NCBI GenBank assembly: GCA_001689415.1
Contig: LUJM01000112.1
Location: 20,877 to 66,477, forward strand
Direction of reading: 5' to 3'
Source: Bacteroidales bacterium M2
Lineage (GTDB): Bacteria; Bacteroidota; Bacteroidia; Bacteroidales; Muribaculaceae
DNA length: 45,601 nt
Each line of letters begins with the position of its first letter. The first letter of the stretch is position 1. Under the pieces are notes generated by a model. The model saw nothing but the letters and a program-made list of their open reading frames with translations, searched no databases and was not told the origin of the DNA. Positions 1 through 7,001 of the stretch are shown in pieces. The position numbers and the translations under genes are program-made.

Positions 1-112
1 CTTAACTTAGTGACATTGCGGCATGCCGCGACCCTGCGAGAGTACCACCTCCCGACCCTCAAAAGCCATTACCTAAACCTTAAACCGGGTCGCATCGCCA
101 ACAACCGGGCCT

Positions 113-763
113 CTAAAAATTATACCCCAACCCCACCATTAAATGGTTTTCGCGATTTGATATCGCACTCTTATTGAGGTCGGTAAGGCCAAACGCACCG
201 GTGACTTCTATCACCCAGTTACCTATATACATATTTGCACCCACTGTCCACGATAGATTGAAACGGCGTAGCCCGTGAAAATCGCTGTAGAGGTTGCGCT
301 CAAACTCAAACTCCTGGCTATCTTCATCGCTGATGTCGACCTTGGCGCTCACTCCGAGATCGAATTGAGGACCTGTATAGATCGAAACACCACCGCCTTT
401 GGGAAAAATATCGAAAAAGTAACCAAGGCGTACCGGTATGCGAAATCCGAATTTCTTTATACCCGGGTCCTCGATTTGCTTGCCATCGAAACCGTTGTTT
501 ACGATAGTAAAGTTGTAGTATCGGTATGTATTGTAATAAATCCCTGCGCCGGGTTCGATATATAATCCGCCAACAACAGGATAGTTGTATATTGCCCCGG
601 CATACATGCCACTGCCGCCTTTGTACATCTTTATTGAATTGTCGCCAGCCTTCCAGTTGCCCGGAAATGTGCCGTCCCACCCGGCGCGGATACCCCAGTA
701 TGACTGGGCTGATACAGCGAGCGAAATCATTGCAAGGAATAGAGAAAATAGGATGCGTTTCAT
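113..763 (-). CDS. Outer-membrane beta-barrel protein (PorT-like)
   Basis: A 216-residue protein with a clear signal peptide (about residues 1-19, a hydrophobic run ending AVSA before QS). The rest is rich in aromatic residues and alternating beta strands and ends in Phe (GLGYNF), as bacterial outer-membrane barrels do. The size fits a small 8-10-strand barrel of the PorT/OmpW-like type common in Bacteroidetes, so the product probably sits in the outer membrane. The sequence does not show whether it is a pore, an adhesin or a structural protein. It stands alone: the enolase terminator lies just upstream, and I found no clear -7 box before it. The ATG at 763 is the natural start because the signal peptide begins there. 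Confidence 0.8.
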   Translation of the reverse strand: MKRILFSLFLAMISLAVSAQSYWGIRAGWDGTFPGNWKAGDNSIKMYKGGSGMYAGAIYNYPVVGGLYIEPGAGIYYNTYRYYNFTIVNNGFDGKQIEDPGIKKFGFRIPVRLGYFFDIFPKGGGVSIYTGPQFDLGVSAKVDISDEDSQEFEFERNLYSDFHGLRRFNLSWTVGANMYIGNWVIEVTGAFGLTDLNKSAISNRENHLMVGLGYNF

Positions 764-821
764 ATTATTGATGTTTTCATAATAAACGAGATAGCCTTTC
801 CTATTATTGCCCGGGGCATAT

Positions 822-853
822 AAAAAAACTCCCGAGACACTCGGCCTCGGGAG
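822..853 (-). terminator. Rho-independent terminator of eno
   Basis: On the minus strand the 8-bp stem CTCCCGAG/CTCGGGAG with a 9-base loop is followed by seven T residues (plus-strand A run 822-828). It lies 27 bases after the enolase stop codon. Confidence 0.88.
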
Positions 854-880
854 CTATATTAAGCTGAATAATACGTGTGA

Positions 881-2188
881 TTATTCAGGACGTTTGGTCT
901 TTTTGCCATAGCCGTAAACAGCTGCGCTACCAAGCTGCTCTTCGATGCGGAGAAGCTGGTTGTACTTAGCCATACGGTCTGAACGGCTTGCAGAACCGGT
1001 CTTGATCTGGCCCGAGTTGGTGGCAACTGCGAGGTCGGCGATAGTAGCGTCCTCGGTTTCACCTGAACGGTGCGAGATAACTGCGGTGTAACCATTGCGC
1101 TGTGCAAGTTCTACGGCGCGGAGAGTCTCGGTGAGTGAACCGATCTGGTTAACCTTAACGAGGATCGAGTTGGCGCAGCCTTCTTCGATACCGCGTTCGA
1201 GGTATTTAACGTTGGTTACGAAGAGGTCGTCACCTACGAGCTGGCAACGGTCGCCGATAAGGTCGGTAAGAATCTTCCAGCCTTCCCAGTCGTCTTCTGC
1301 CATACCGTCTTCGATTGAGTCGATAGGATAGTCGGTGATGAGTTTTTCCAGGTATTTAGCCTGCTCTTCGCGGGTAAGTTTCTTGCCGTTAGCTTCTTTG
1401 GGCTGGCCGTCTTTGAGCTTGGTGTAGTCGTAGATACCGTTCTGGTAGAATTCCGACGATGCGCAGTCGAGACCGATAGTTACGTCCTTGCCGGGTACGT
1501 AGCCTGCTTTTTCGATAGCTTTGATGATTACGTTGAGGGCGTCTTCTGTACCGTCGAGTGTGGGAGCGAAACCACCTTCGTCACCTACTGCGGTGCTGAG
1601 GCCGCGCTCGTGGAGCACTTTCTTGAGGTTGTGGAATACCTCGGTACCCATGCGGATGCCTTCGTGGAACGAAGTTGCACCGATAGGACGGATCATGAAT
1701 TCCTGGAAGCAGATGGGGGCATCTGAGTGTGCACCACCGTTGATGATGTTCATCATCGGCACGGGGAGAACGTATGTGTTGCAACCGCCTACATATTTGT
1801 AGAGGGGAAGGTCGAGGTAGTTGGCTGCGGCCTTAGCTACTGCGAGTGATACGCCGAGGATAGCGTTTGCGCCGAGGTTGCTCTTGGTGTCGGTGCCGTC
1901 GAGTGCCAGCATGGTCTCGTCGATTGCAATCTGGTCAAGAGCGCTCATGCCTACGAGGGCTGCGGCGATAGGACCGTTGACGTTGGCAACTGCTTTGAGT
2001 ACACCTTTGCCCATGTAACGGGTTTTGTCACCGTCGCGGAGCTCAAGAGCCTCATTTTCACCTGTAGATGCACCTGAGGGTACTGATGCACGACCAAAGG
2101 CACCGCTCTCGAGGAGCACGTCTACTTCTACTGTGGGGTTGCCGCGAGAGTCAAGTACCTCACGACCTGTGATTTTTGCGATTTTCAT
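881..2188 (-). CDS. eno: Enolase (phosphopyruvate hydratase)
   Basis: A 435-residue protein of the usual bacterial enolase length. It interconverts 2-phosphoglycerate and phosphoenolpyruvate in cytosolic glycolysis and gluconeogenesis. Visible signatures are the N-terminal mobile loop SGAST (residues 38-42), GGAHSD, the acid/base loop GDEGGFAPT, the metal-binding LVGDD segment, KVNQIGSLTE with the catalytic Lys, and the ISHRSGET loop. The start MKIAKITGREVLDSRGNPT is the conserved enolase N-terminus. The gene is monocistronic, with a -7 box about 70 bases upstream and a strong terminator just downstream. Nothing is missing or unusual. Confidence 0.98.
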   Translation of the reverse strand: MKIAKITGREVLDSRGNPTVEVDVLLESGAFGRASVPSGASTGENEALELRDGDKTRYMGKGVLKAVANVNGPIAAALVGMSALDQIAIDETMLALDGTDTKSNLGANAILGVSLAVAKAAANYLDLPLYKYVGGCNTYVLPVPMMNIINGGAHSDAPICFQEFMIRPIGATSFHEGIRMGTEVFHNLKKVLHERGLSTAVGDEGGFAPTLDGTEDALNVIIKAIEKAGYVPGKDVTIGLDCASSEFYQNGIYDYTKLKDGQPKEANGKKLTREEQAKYLEKLITDYPIDSIEDGMAEDDWEGWKILTDLIGDRCQLVGDDLFVTNVKYLERGIEEGCANSILVKVNQIGSLTETLRAVELAQRNGYTAVISHRSGETEDATIADLAVATNSGQIKTGSASRSDRMAKYNQLLRIEEQLGSAAVYGYGKKTKRPE

Positions 2189-2258
2189 AATCTTGTTAAC
2201 TTAATAGCTTGCTATTATTGATGTTAGTTTGTTGCTGTTCTTATGTGTTTTCTGACCG

Positions 2259-2266
2259 CAAATTTA
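2259..2266 (-). promoter_or_regulatory. Bacteroidetes-type -7 box upstream of eno
   Basis: The minus strand reads TAAATTTG, matching TAnnTTTG. No TTTG is present 19-21 bases upstream, so only the -7 half is supported. The predicted leader is about 60-65 bases. Confidence 0.5.
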
Positions 2267-2377
2267 CGAATTTTTTCTCTAATCCAACTCATTGAAGACG
2301 ATATTTTTACAAAAAATCAAGCACTCAGAACCTTAACACCTTTTTAAATGTTTGCAAAGTATAATTAAGTCCAAGAT

Positions 2378-2860
2378 ATGAAAAAAATTATACTGTATAC
2401 CCGGAGCCTTGGCCACCATGTTTATGCCGTCTCGGCCCGTATTTTTATTTCCGTTGCTATACTTCTGGCATTGGGCACTTTGACTGCTTGTGACCATAGC
2501 GAACTTTGGGATGATTTGCCTTATCAGATCACTAAGTTTATCAATCAATATTACCCCAATAGCGAGCTGCAGTCGGTAAGCCACAGCGGCAACAGGTACC
2601 ATGTGCGAATCGACGACGGGCCAGGCATGACTTTCGACGAAGATGAGCAATGGCTGGCTGTCGACGGATATGGAATGCCCCTGCCGCAGGTACTGCTTTT
2701 CGACCAGTTGCCGCCGGCGGTCTACAATTATCTGCAGGAAACCGAACAGCTCAACAGTGTCTTTAGCATCTCGCGCGACAAGGGCAAATATACTATAGCC
2801 TTGCTGAATAGTAATTTATACTATGATACCGCCACCGGCATGCTTACCGGCAACTCATAG
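2378..2860 (+). CDS. PepSY-like (DUF2874-type) lipoprotein
   Basis: A 160-residue protein with a long N-terminal hydrophobic segment ending in the lipobox LTAC, so it is probably lipidated and exported. The mature part (LPYQITKFINQYYPNSELQS, later a second similar unit around PPAVYNYLQETE) has the helix-then-strand pattern of the small PepSY-like family of Bacteroidetes. These domains usually sit in the periplasm and bind or inhibit something unknown. It is the only plus-strand gene in the first 22 kb and converges on the DUF4252 gene with only 10 bases between the stop codons. The N-terminus before the hydrophobic stretch is long for a lipoprotein signal, so the start could lie further in. 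The true partner cannot be read from the sequence. Confidence 0.72.
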   Translation: MKKIILYTRSLGHHVYAVSARIFISVAILLALGTLTACDHSELWDDLPYQITKFINQYYPNSELQSVSHSGNRYHVRIDDGPGMTFDEDEQWLAVDGYGMPLPQVLLFDQLPPAVYNYLQETEQLNSVFSISRDKGKYTIALLNSNLYYDTATGMLTGNS

Positions 2861-2870
2861 TATATCAACT

Positions 2871-3329
2871 TTAGTCGTCGATTATCTTGCGGATGTCGGC
2901 CGGTGTGATTCGACCCACTATCAGGATTGCGTTGAATTCATCGGATTTGTGGTTGAGAATCAGGTATTCGTTTACTCCGTTTGCCCCGTTCTTGGTGTAT
3001 ATCAGGGTTTTCTCCTTGTTTTCGTTGACTCTCAATAGTTCTTCGTAGCCTTTGTTGCGCATGGCTGCGGTGGCATCGCTCTTTAGCTTCTCTATCATTG
3101 ATTTCTTTTTCGTAGTGAGGATGTAGAGATTGTCGAGTTTGCCCGCTACACCTTTTATTTCGATAAGGTCGTTGTCGATATCGGGCATCATGCGCAGCAG
3201 TGATTTCGATATATAAACCGATGTCACTCCGTCGGTGTCGTCGTAGCGGTTGAAAAAGTCCTTCAATTGTGCCGATGCACCAAGCATGGTTATAGTGAGC
3301 AGGAGCGCGAAGATATATATGCGTTTCAT
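2871..3329 (-). CDS. DUF4252 exported protein, distal copy
   Basis: A 152-residue protein with a signal peptide (MKRIYIFALLLTITMLGASA before QL). The mature part shows the DUF4252 pattern: GVTSVYISKSLLRMMP, then EIKGVAGKLDNLYILTT, then a GYEELLRVNENKEKTLIYTK segment. The family is common in Bacteroidetes and its role is unknown. It is the last gene of a four-gene operon, 4 bases after the anti-sigma-like gene. A second DUF4252 gene is first in the same operon and shares the sequence blocks TxVYI, GYEELVRVN and xxIYxK. Two divergent copies around one sigma factor suggest that they are its output or sensing parts (inference). Confidence 0.85.
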   Translation of the reverse strand: MKRIYIFALLLTITMLGASAQLKDFFNRYDDTDGVTSVYISKSLLRMMPDIDNDLIEIKGVAGKLDNLYILTTKKKSMIEKLKSDATAAMRNKGYEELLRVNENKEKTLIYTKNGANGVNEYLILNHKSDEFNAILIVGRITPADIRKIIDD

Positions 3330-3333
3330 TGTC

Positions 3334-3843
3334 TTAGATGTCGTTGATTTGTTTGAGGTGGGTGTTGAGTTGGTAGTTGATTCTCTCAGTAGTCTGGTCT
3401 ACGGTTTCTATGCCTTCGATGCTCTTGTCCAACGCGTTGGCAAAGATCATAAGTGCCTTTTCGGTCTGGGCATAAGCTTCTTCGGGCGAGATAGTGCTTT
3501 CGGGAGTGACAGGCTGGCGCATGAACCATGTTCCGACAGCTAATGCTATGGCAAGGCTTGCTGCAATGCCTGTGATTGCCCCGAAGGTAAAGCGCTTGCG
3601 ACGCTTTTCGCGAGCATCCCATTTGTCGATTTCACAGCTGAGCCTGCTGCCGAGGTCGGCAGGTACATCTATGTCGCTGTCATCGCTGAGGCTGCGCAAG
3701 ATGTCGCGGTCGGCAATCAGTTCGTCGGCCACATCTTCTCCGGCAAAGTATTCGCGCAGCTGCTTCTCCTCGGCATCATTTGTGGTGCCGTCGTAGTAGC
3801 GTTCGAGCAATTGCTTGATATGGCTTGTTTTATTCTCGTTCAT
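3334..3843 (-). CDS. Probable anti-sigma factor (membrane)
   Basis: A 169-residue protein encoded directly after the ECF sigma gene, overlapping it by 14 bases. The N-terminal 80 residues are charged and helical (QLLERYYDGTTNDAEEKQLR), like the cytoplasmic sigma-binding part of Bacteroidetes anti-sigma factors. One membrane segment lies at about residues 87-108 (FGAITGIAASLAIALAVGTW), and about 60 residues follow on the other side. The zinc-type HxxxCxxC motif of many anti-sigma factors is absent. There is also no FecR or carbohydrate-sensing domain, so this is not a classic SusC/D-linked anti-sigma. The function is inferred from position and layout, not from a strong family motif. Confidence 0.7.
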   Translation of the reverse strand: MNENKTSHIKQLLERYYDGTTNDAEEKQLREYFAGEDVADELIADRDILRSLSDDSDIDVPADLGSRLSCEIDKWDAREKRRKRFTFGAITGIAASLAIALAVGTWFMRQPVTPESTISPEEAYAQTEKALMIFANALDKSIEGIETVDQTTERINYQLNTHLKQINDI

Positions 3844-4342
3844 GGTTCAAAAGTTGGCTGTACTGTTCTCTGATTTTTTTGCGGGCACGGCTGAGCAGGG
3901 TTCGGATATTGCCTTGCGACAAGCCTGTGTTCTCGCTGATTTCTTCGAAGGATAGGTCGGAAACATCTCGCATCATCATTACCTGGCGTTGTTGGTCAGG
4001 CAGGTGCTTAATAAGCCCTATCACATGCTCTGATGCATCGCGAATCTCCACTTCGCGGGCTATGTCGGACCGGTCGGGAATTGTATAATCCTCAGGCGGG
4101 CTGTCGGCGTAGTCGAGGCTGCTGCGACGCCGGGTGTCAAGGTAGATGTGCTTGAGAGCCGTCAGGCTAAATGCTTCGGCATTCTCGATGTCTGTTAGCT
4201 CGTTGCGTCGTTTCCAAAGCCTCATGTACGTTTCCTGCACTAAGTCCTCGGCATCTTGCTGCCCACCGGTCAGGCGGTAGGCGAGACGGTAGAGCCGCCG
4301 GTGCGCCGGCAGGAATAGAGCCTTGAATTCATCAGTCGTCAT
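3830..4342 (-). CDS. ECF RNA polymerase sigma factor
   Basis: A 170-residue sigma-70 family protein of the extracytoplasmic-function type. Region 2 covers about residues 5-75, with the core-binding and -10 helix seen in RLTGGQQDAEDLVQETYMRL. Region 4 covers about residues 112-165, with the helix-turn-helix DLSFEEISENTGLSQGNIRT followed by LLSRARKKIREQY. It would direct RNA polymerase to a small regulon. It overlaps the upstream DUF4252 gene by 11 bases and the downstream anti-sigma-like gene by 14 bases, so the three are translationally coupled. A promoter with ECF-like spacing precedes the operon, which suggests autoregulation. Confidence 0.93.
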   Translation of the reverse strand: MTTDEFKALFLPAHRRLYRLAYRLTGGQQDAEDLVQETYMRLWKRRNELTDIENAEAFSLTALKHIYLDTRRRSSLDYADSPPEDYTIPDRSDIAREVEIRDASEHVIGLIKHLPDQQRQVMMMRDVSDLSFEEISENTGLSQGNIRTLLSRARKKIREQYSQLLNHERE

Positions 4343-4832
4343 TGTGCTTGGATGTGTGACTTTCTACGAGGTCGTCGAGGTCGCTCAGCTTGAATTTACC
4401 TTTTACGTAGATAAGTGCGCACTCTTTTTTGCTAATGGCTGAGATGAGAAGGCGGTTTATGGTCTCCTTCTTGATTTTTGCGTAAATTCTCACCTTGTCG
4501 CCGTCGCTGTTGACACGTACCAATTCTTCGTAGCCTTCTTGCGTAAGTTCGCTCAGGCGGCTGTGGAGACGTGCCTGTGTGGCTTCGTCGCACTCTTCGA
4601 TAGAGAGCACCTTGACCGATTTTGTTTTCTTGGCGACATTCAAACCACCGTCATTGCCAATAAACAGCTTTCCGACCCATGTCAGAAATGGGTTGATGTA
4701 TACTGTTGTCGCCCCGGGTACGGCGGAGAACTCGGTATAAATATCCTCTATTTTGGGATTAGAGGCTTTCGCTGACGGCATGGCGACTCCGACCGCCATA
4801 CAGATAATCAAAAGTAGTATAAGTCTTCTCAT
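4332..4832 (-). CDS. DUF4252 exported protein, proximal copy
   Basis: A 166-residue protein with a signal peptide (MRRLILLLIICMAVGVAMPSAKA). Its DUF4252-type mature region contains PGATTVYINPFLTWVG, a lysine-rich segment, then GYEELVRVNSDGDKVRIYAK and a C-terminal LSDLDDLV. It is the first gene of the sigma operon and overlaps the sigma gene by 11 bases. It is clearly related to the distal DUF4252 protein (2871-3329) but diverged well beyond a recent duplication. It should be located in the periplasm or outer membrane. No known enzymatic motif is present. Confidence 0.85.
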   Translation of the reverse strand: MRRLILLLIICMAVGVAMPSAKASNPKIEDIYTEFSAVPGATTVYINPFLTWVGKLFIGNDGGLNVAKKTKSVKVLSIEECDEATQARLHSRLSELTQEGYEELVRVNSDGDKVRIYAKIKKETINRLLISAISKKECALIYVKGKFKLSDLDDLVESHTSKHNDD

Positions 4833-4879
4833 TGTTGAGTTTCGTTTACAGGGTTTAATGAAGCGCTTTCAAATAAGAA

Positions 4880-4905
4880 GACGTGTGTTGTCAAAATAAT
4901 GTTAC
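4880..4905 (-). promoter_or_regulatory. Candidate ECF-type promoter of the DUF4252-sigma operon
   Basis: The minus strand reads GTAAC (4905-4901), 17 bases, then CGTC (4883-4880). This is the AAC/CGT pattern and spacing of many ECF sigma promoters. It lies about 47 bases before the first ATG. Short motifs match by chance, so this is a hypothesis. Confidence 0.35.
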
Positions 4906-4914
4906 ACTACAGAT

Positions 4915-5682
4915 TCATTTTTTTAGAATCCATTGTCCTTTCCCGTCTGTAGCCTTGCCGTAGGCTATTGCCCGGCGCGGGCATGAATGGTAACAACGCA
5001 GGCACAGGGCGCAGTTTTTGCCCCATACAGGCTTGCCGTCGGCGCCGGGTGTTATATTGGCCATGGGGCAGCTGCGGCTGCACAGTCCGCAGGCCGTGCA
5101 CCCAGCAGTGGTATGAAATGGCTTCGGCGACATGGCAAAGGCTTTAAACCATGGGTAGATAACGGCTGATTTGACCCAAGGGTACGAGCCGCGTATGGGC
5201 ATATCGTCGCCACCTTCGCTTATTGCCTTGGCAATGAGTGCAATGCGCTCCGACGATGCCGCAACCTTGTCGCGGGCTACCTCGCGGCTGTCTACATCAA
5301 ATCCTTTCATCAGCGTATAGGTGTTGGGCATTATTACCGCGTATGCACCCTTGGCTGCGAGTCCGCGCTTGCTCATAAGTTTACGCCACTGGCGGTCGGT
5401 ATAGCCCATGTCGTCGCCACAGGTGGTGAGCATATAGTGGCAGGCCGATTGAACATTTGCACCGAAGCGGGCTTTTGCTATAAAGTTTGCAACAACCGGC
5501 GGCATTCCCCACGAATAGGTAGGAAACGCCCATATAATGCGTTCGCCTGTTACTTCGAACTCTATAGCGGCAGGGTCGAGCAGTTCGCCCGGGCTGAGTT
5601 CGTGAAGGCTCTCGCCAAGCAGTAGGGCAAGCTCTGCTGCGCAATGGCGGGTGTTGCCGGTACCGCTAAAGTATACTATCAT
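4915..5682 (-). CDS. Flavodoxin plus 2[4Fe-4S] ferredoxin protein (EFR1 type)
   Basis: A 255-residue cytosolic redox protein. The N-terminus MIVYFSGTGNTRHCA is a flavodoxin FMN-phosphate loop. The C-terminal third carries two classic [4Fe-4S] motifs: C195, C198, C201, C205 and C224, C227, C230, C234. The layout matches the EFR1 family, thought to pass electrons between FMN and iron-sulfur partners in anaerobes; the real partner is unknown. The ATG at 5682 overlaps the stop of the DUF2027-Smr gene (ATGA), so the two are translationally coupled. There is no twin-arginine or Sec signal. Confidence 0.9.
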   Translation of the reverse strand: MIVYFSGTGNTRHCAAELALLLGESLHELSPGELLDPAAIEFEVTGERIIWAFPTYSWGMPPVVANFIAKARFGANVQSACHYMLTTCGDDMGYTDRQWRKLMSKRGLAAKGAYAVIMPNTYTLMKGFDVDSREVARDKVAASSERIALIAKAISEGGDDMPIRGSYPWVKSAVIYPWFKAFAMSPKPFHTTAGCTACGLCSRSCPMANITPGADGKPVWGKNCALCLRCYHSCPRRAIAYGKATDGKGQWILKK

Positions 5683-6776
5683 TTGCGTTTACCGTGTTTT
5701 GGAGCTGTCGGTTGATTGGTTACAGCCTTGATTGTTACCTGTGTAGCTCCGAATCCATATTCACGGAATGATGCGTCTTGCACATCGTGGCCTTTGAAGC
5801 GGTGCGTCAGCTCTTTCATGAGAGCCTGGCGCAGTACGCCCTCTCCTTTACCGTGGATAAAGACAATCCTTGTACCGGGACGGCGAAGGTTGGCATTCAT
5901 TACCTCGGTGAATCTGTCTATCTGGAAGTTAAGTATATCTGCAGGCGACAGTCCTTCGGTGGTCTCAAACATTGCCGAGGCATGCAGGTCTACCTCTATA
6001 ATATCCCCCTTCTGCTTGGCCGAATTATGATTGGCGGCTTTGTGTTCGGCAGCTGCCTGGCGGCGTATGTCGCGCTCTTTGCGGGCCATACCCTCGGCGA
6101 TAGCTGTGGCATCGTATAGGGGCTGTGATGCGGCTCGGTCGTTCGTTGCCACATCGTAGGCTATCACGGCTGTATCAAAATAAGGGTTGGACCTGAAGCA
6201 ATGCAAACGGGCAAATTTGGTGGTGTCGATTTTGAGTTCAACGCGTCCGGGGGCTTTGCTATCGTAGGCTCGGTCTCGTTTGAATGCGATATATTGAACC
6301 TCGACTCTATCGAAGCGCCCAAGGTCGGCGGCTGTCAGTTCGAAGAGAAACTCCTGGATATTAGGCTCTACAATGCCGTCGAAACGATGTGTCCACGTAC
6401 TGTCGTCGGTCGAGCGGCTCGCAATGCTGATATACACATAATAATTGGAGTCATTGACAAGATAGGCATCGAATGTTGTTTGCGACAGTGCCTTGATATT
6501 CTCGGGCTCGAAACCAAGCACGAGGTTGAGCACATCGCCACCTTTGGTTTCTACGACCGGAAGCTTGGTCGGGGCCGGTGCCTCGGTTTTGGGCGCGGGT
6601 GTTTTGGGCACGGGCACATTCTCAAACGCCGCTGCGTGGCTGATTACCACGCATTCGCGTACAAGTACGGGGGTTTCGAAACCCTCATCGTCAACATATG
6701 CCATATCGCCGTCGATTCTCACCACTCGTCCACCTCCGACAGCATTGAGGTAGCGCACTGTATCTCCTATTTTCAT
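5679..6776 (-). CDS. DUF2027 and Smr-domain protein
   Basis: 365 residues from the ATG at 6776. The start MKIGDTVRYLNAVGGG follows a perfect promoter, and a TTG further upstream would fall within the promoter region. An SH3-like N-terminus (residues 1-50) is followed by a proline/alanine linker and the DUF2027 beta domain. A C-terminal Smr domain (about residues 255-345) has the motifs EVDLHA and HGKGEGVLR. Smr domains are DNA or RNA nicking/binding modules found in MutS2 and in ribosome-rescue endonucleases. The DUF2027-Smr combination is a Bacteroidetes family of unproven role. It heads an operon with the ferredoxin gene. Confidence 0.88.
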   Translation of the reverse strand: MKIGDTVRYLNAVGGGRVVRIDGDMAYVDDEGFETPVLVRECVVISHAAAFENVPVPKTPAPKTEAPAPTKLPVVETKGGDVLNLVLGFEPENIKALSQTTFDAYLVNDSNYYVYISIASRSTDDSTWTHRFDGIVEPNIQEFLFELTAADLGRFDRVEVQYIAFKRDRAYDSKAPGRVELKIDTTKFARLHCFRSNPYFDTAVIAYDVATNDRAASQPLYDATAIAEGMARKERDIRRQAAAEHKAANHNSAKQKGDIIEVDLHASAMFETTEGLSPADILNFQIDRFTEVMNANLRRPGTRIVFIHGKGEGVLRQALMKELTHRFKGHDVQDASFREYGFGATQVTIKAVTNQPTAPKHGKRK

Positions 6777-6793
6777 CGTTTCTCTATTTTTTG

Positions 6794-6825
6794 CAAAATT
6801 AGTCAAAAACTGCCATAGTTACAAA
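6794..6825 (-). promoter_or_regulatory. Promoter of the DUF2027-Smr operon
   Basis: On the minus strand TTTG (6825-6822) lies exactly 20 bases before TAATTTTG (6801-6794). This is the complete Bacteroidetes housekeeping promoter. The start codon is 17 bases after the -7 box. The -33 TTTG is part of the T tract of the recQ terminator. Confidence 0.85.
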
Positions 6826-6850
6826 AACCCCGATTCTTCACGAGTCGGGG
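6823..6850 (-). terminator. Rho-independent terminator of recJ-recQ
   Basis: The minus strand forms a 9-bp stem CCCCGACTC/GAATCGGGG (one non-canonical pair, C opposite A) with a 5-base loop. Five T residues follow. Confidence 0.83.
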
Positions 6851-6880
6851 TCTTCTAAAAAATATGAAGTCAGTCTTTTG

Positions 6881-6924
6881 AACTTAGCTAATCATAATAA
6901 TTGTCTAACCATTCCAGCTAAGTT
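6881..6924. repeat. Inverted repeat downstream of recQ
   Basis: Perfect 9-bp arms AACTTAGCT (6881-6889) and AGCTAAGTT (6916-6924) are separated by 26 bases. They lie in the A/T-rich trailer between the recQ stop codon and its terminator. The purpose is unknown; they may form a long hairpin in the 3' untranslated RNA. Confidence 0.5.
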
Positions 6925-7001
6925 GTGCTATGTCTTATTACTGATTATATGACTGCGGGGACGTGCGAAGGTTTAATTGTTAAAAAAGCATTTAACCTTG
7001 T

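Noticed and set aside
1..112. A gene or tRNA at the left edge
   Set aside because: No open frame with a start and no cloverleaf was seen. The 12-bp palindrome GCGGCATGCCGC (18-29) is noted but stands alone.
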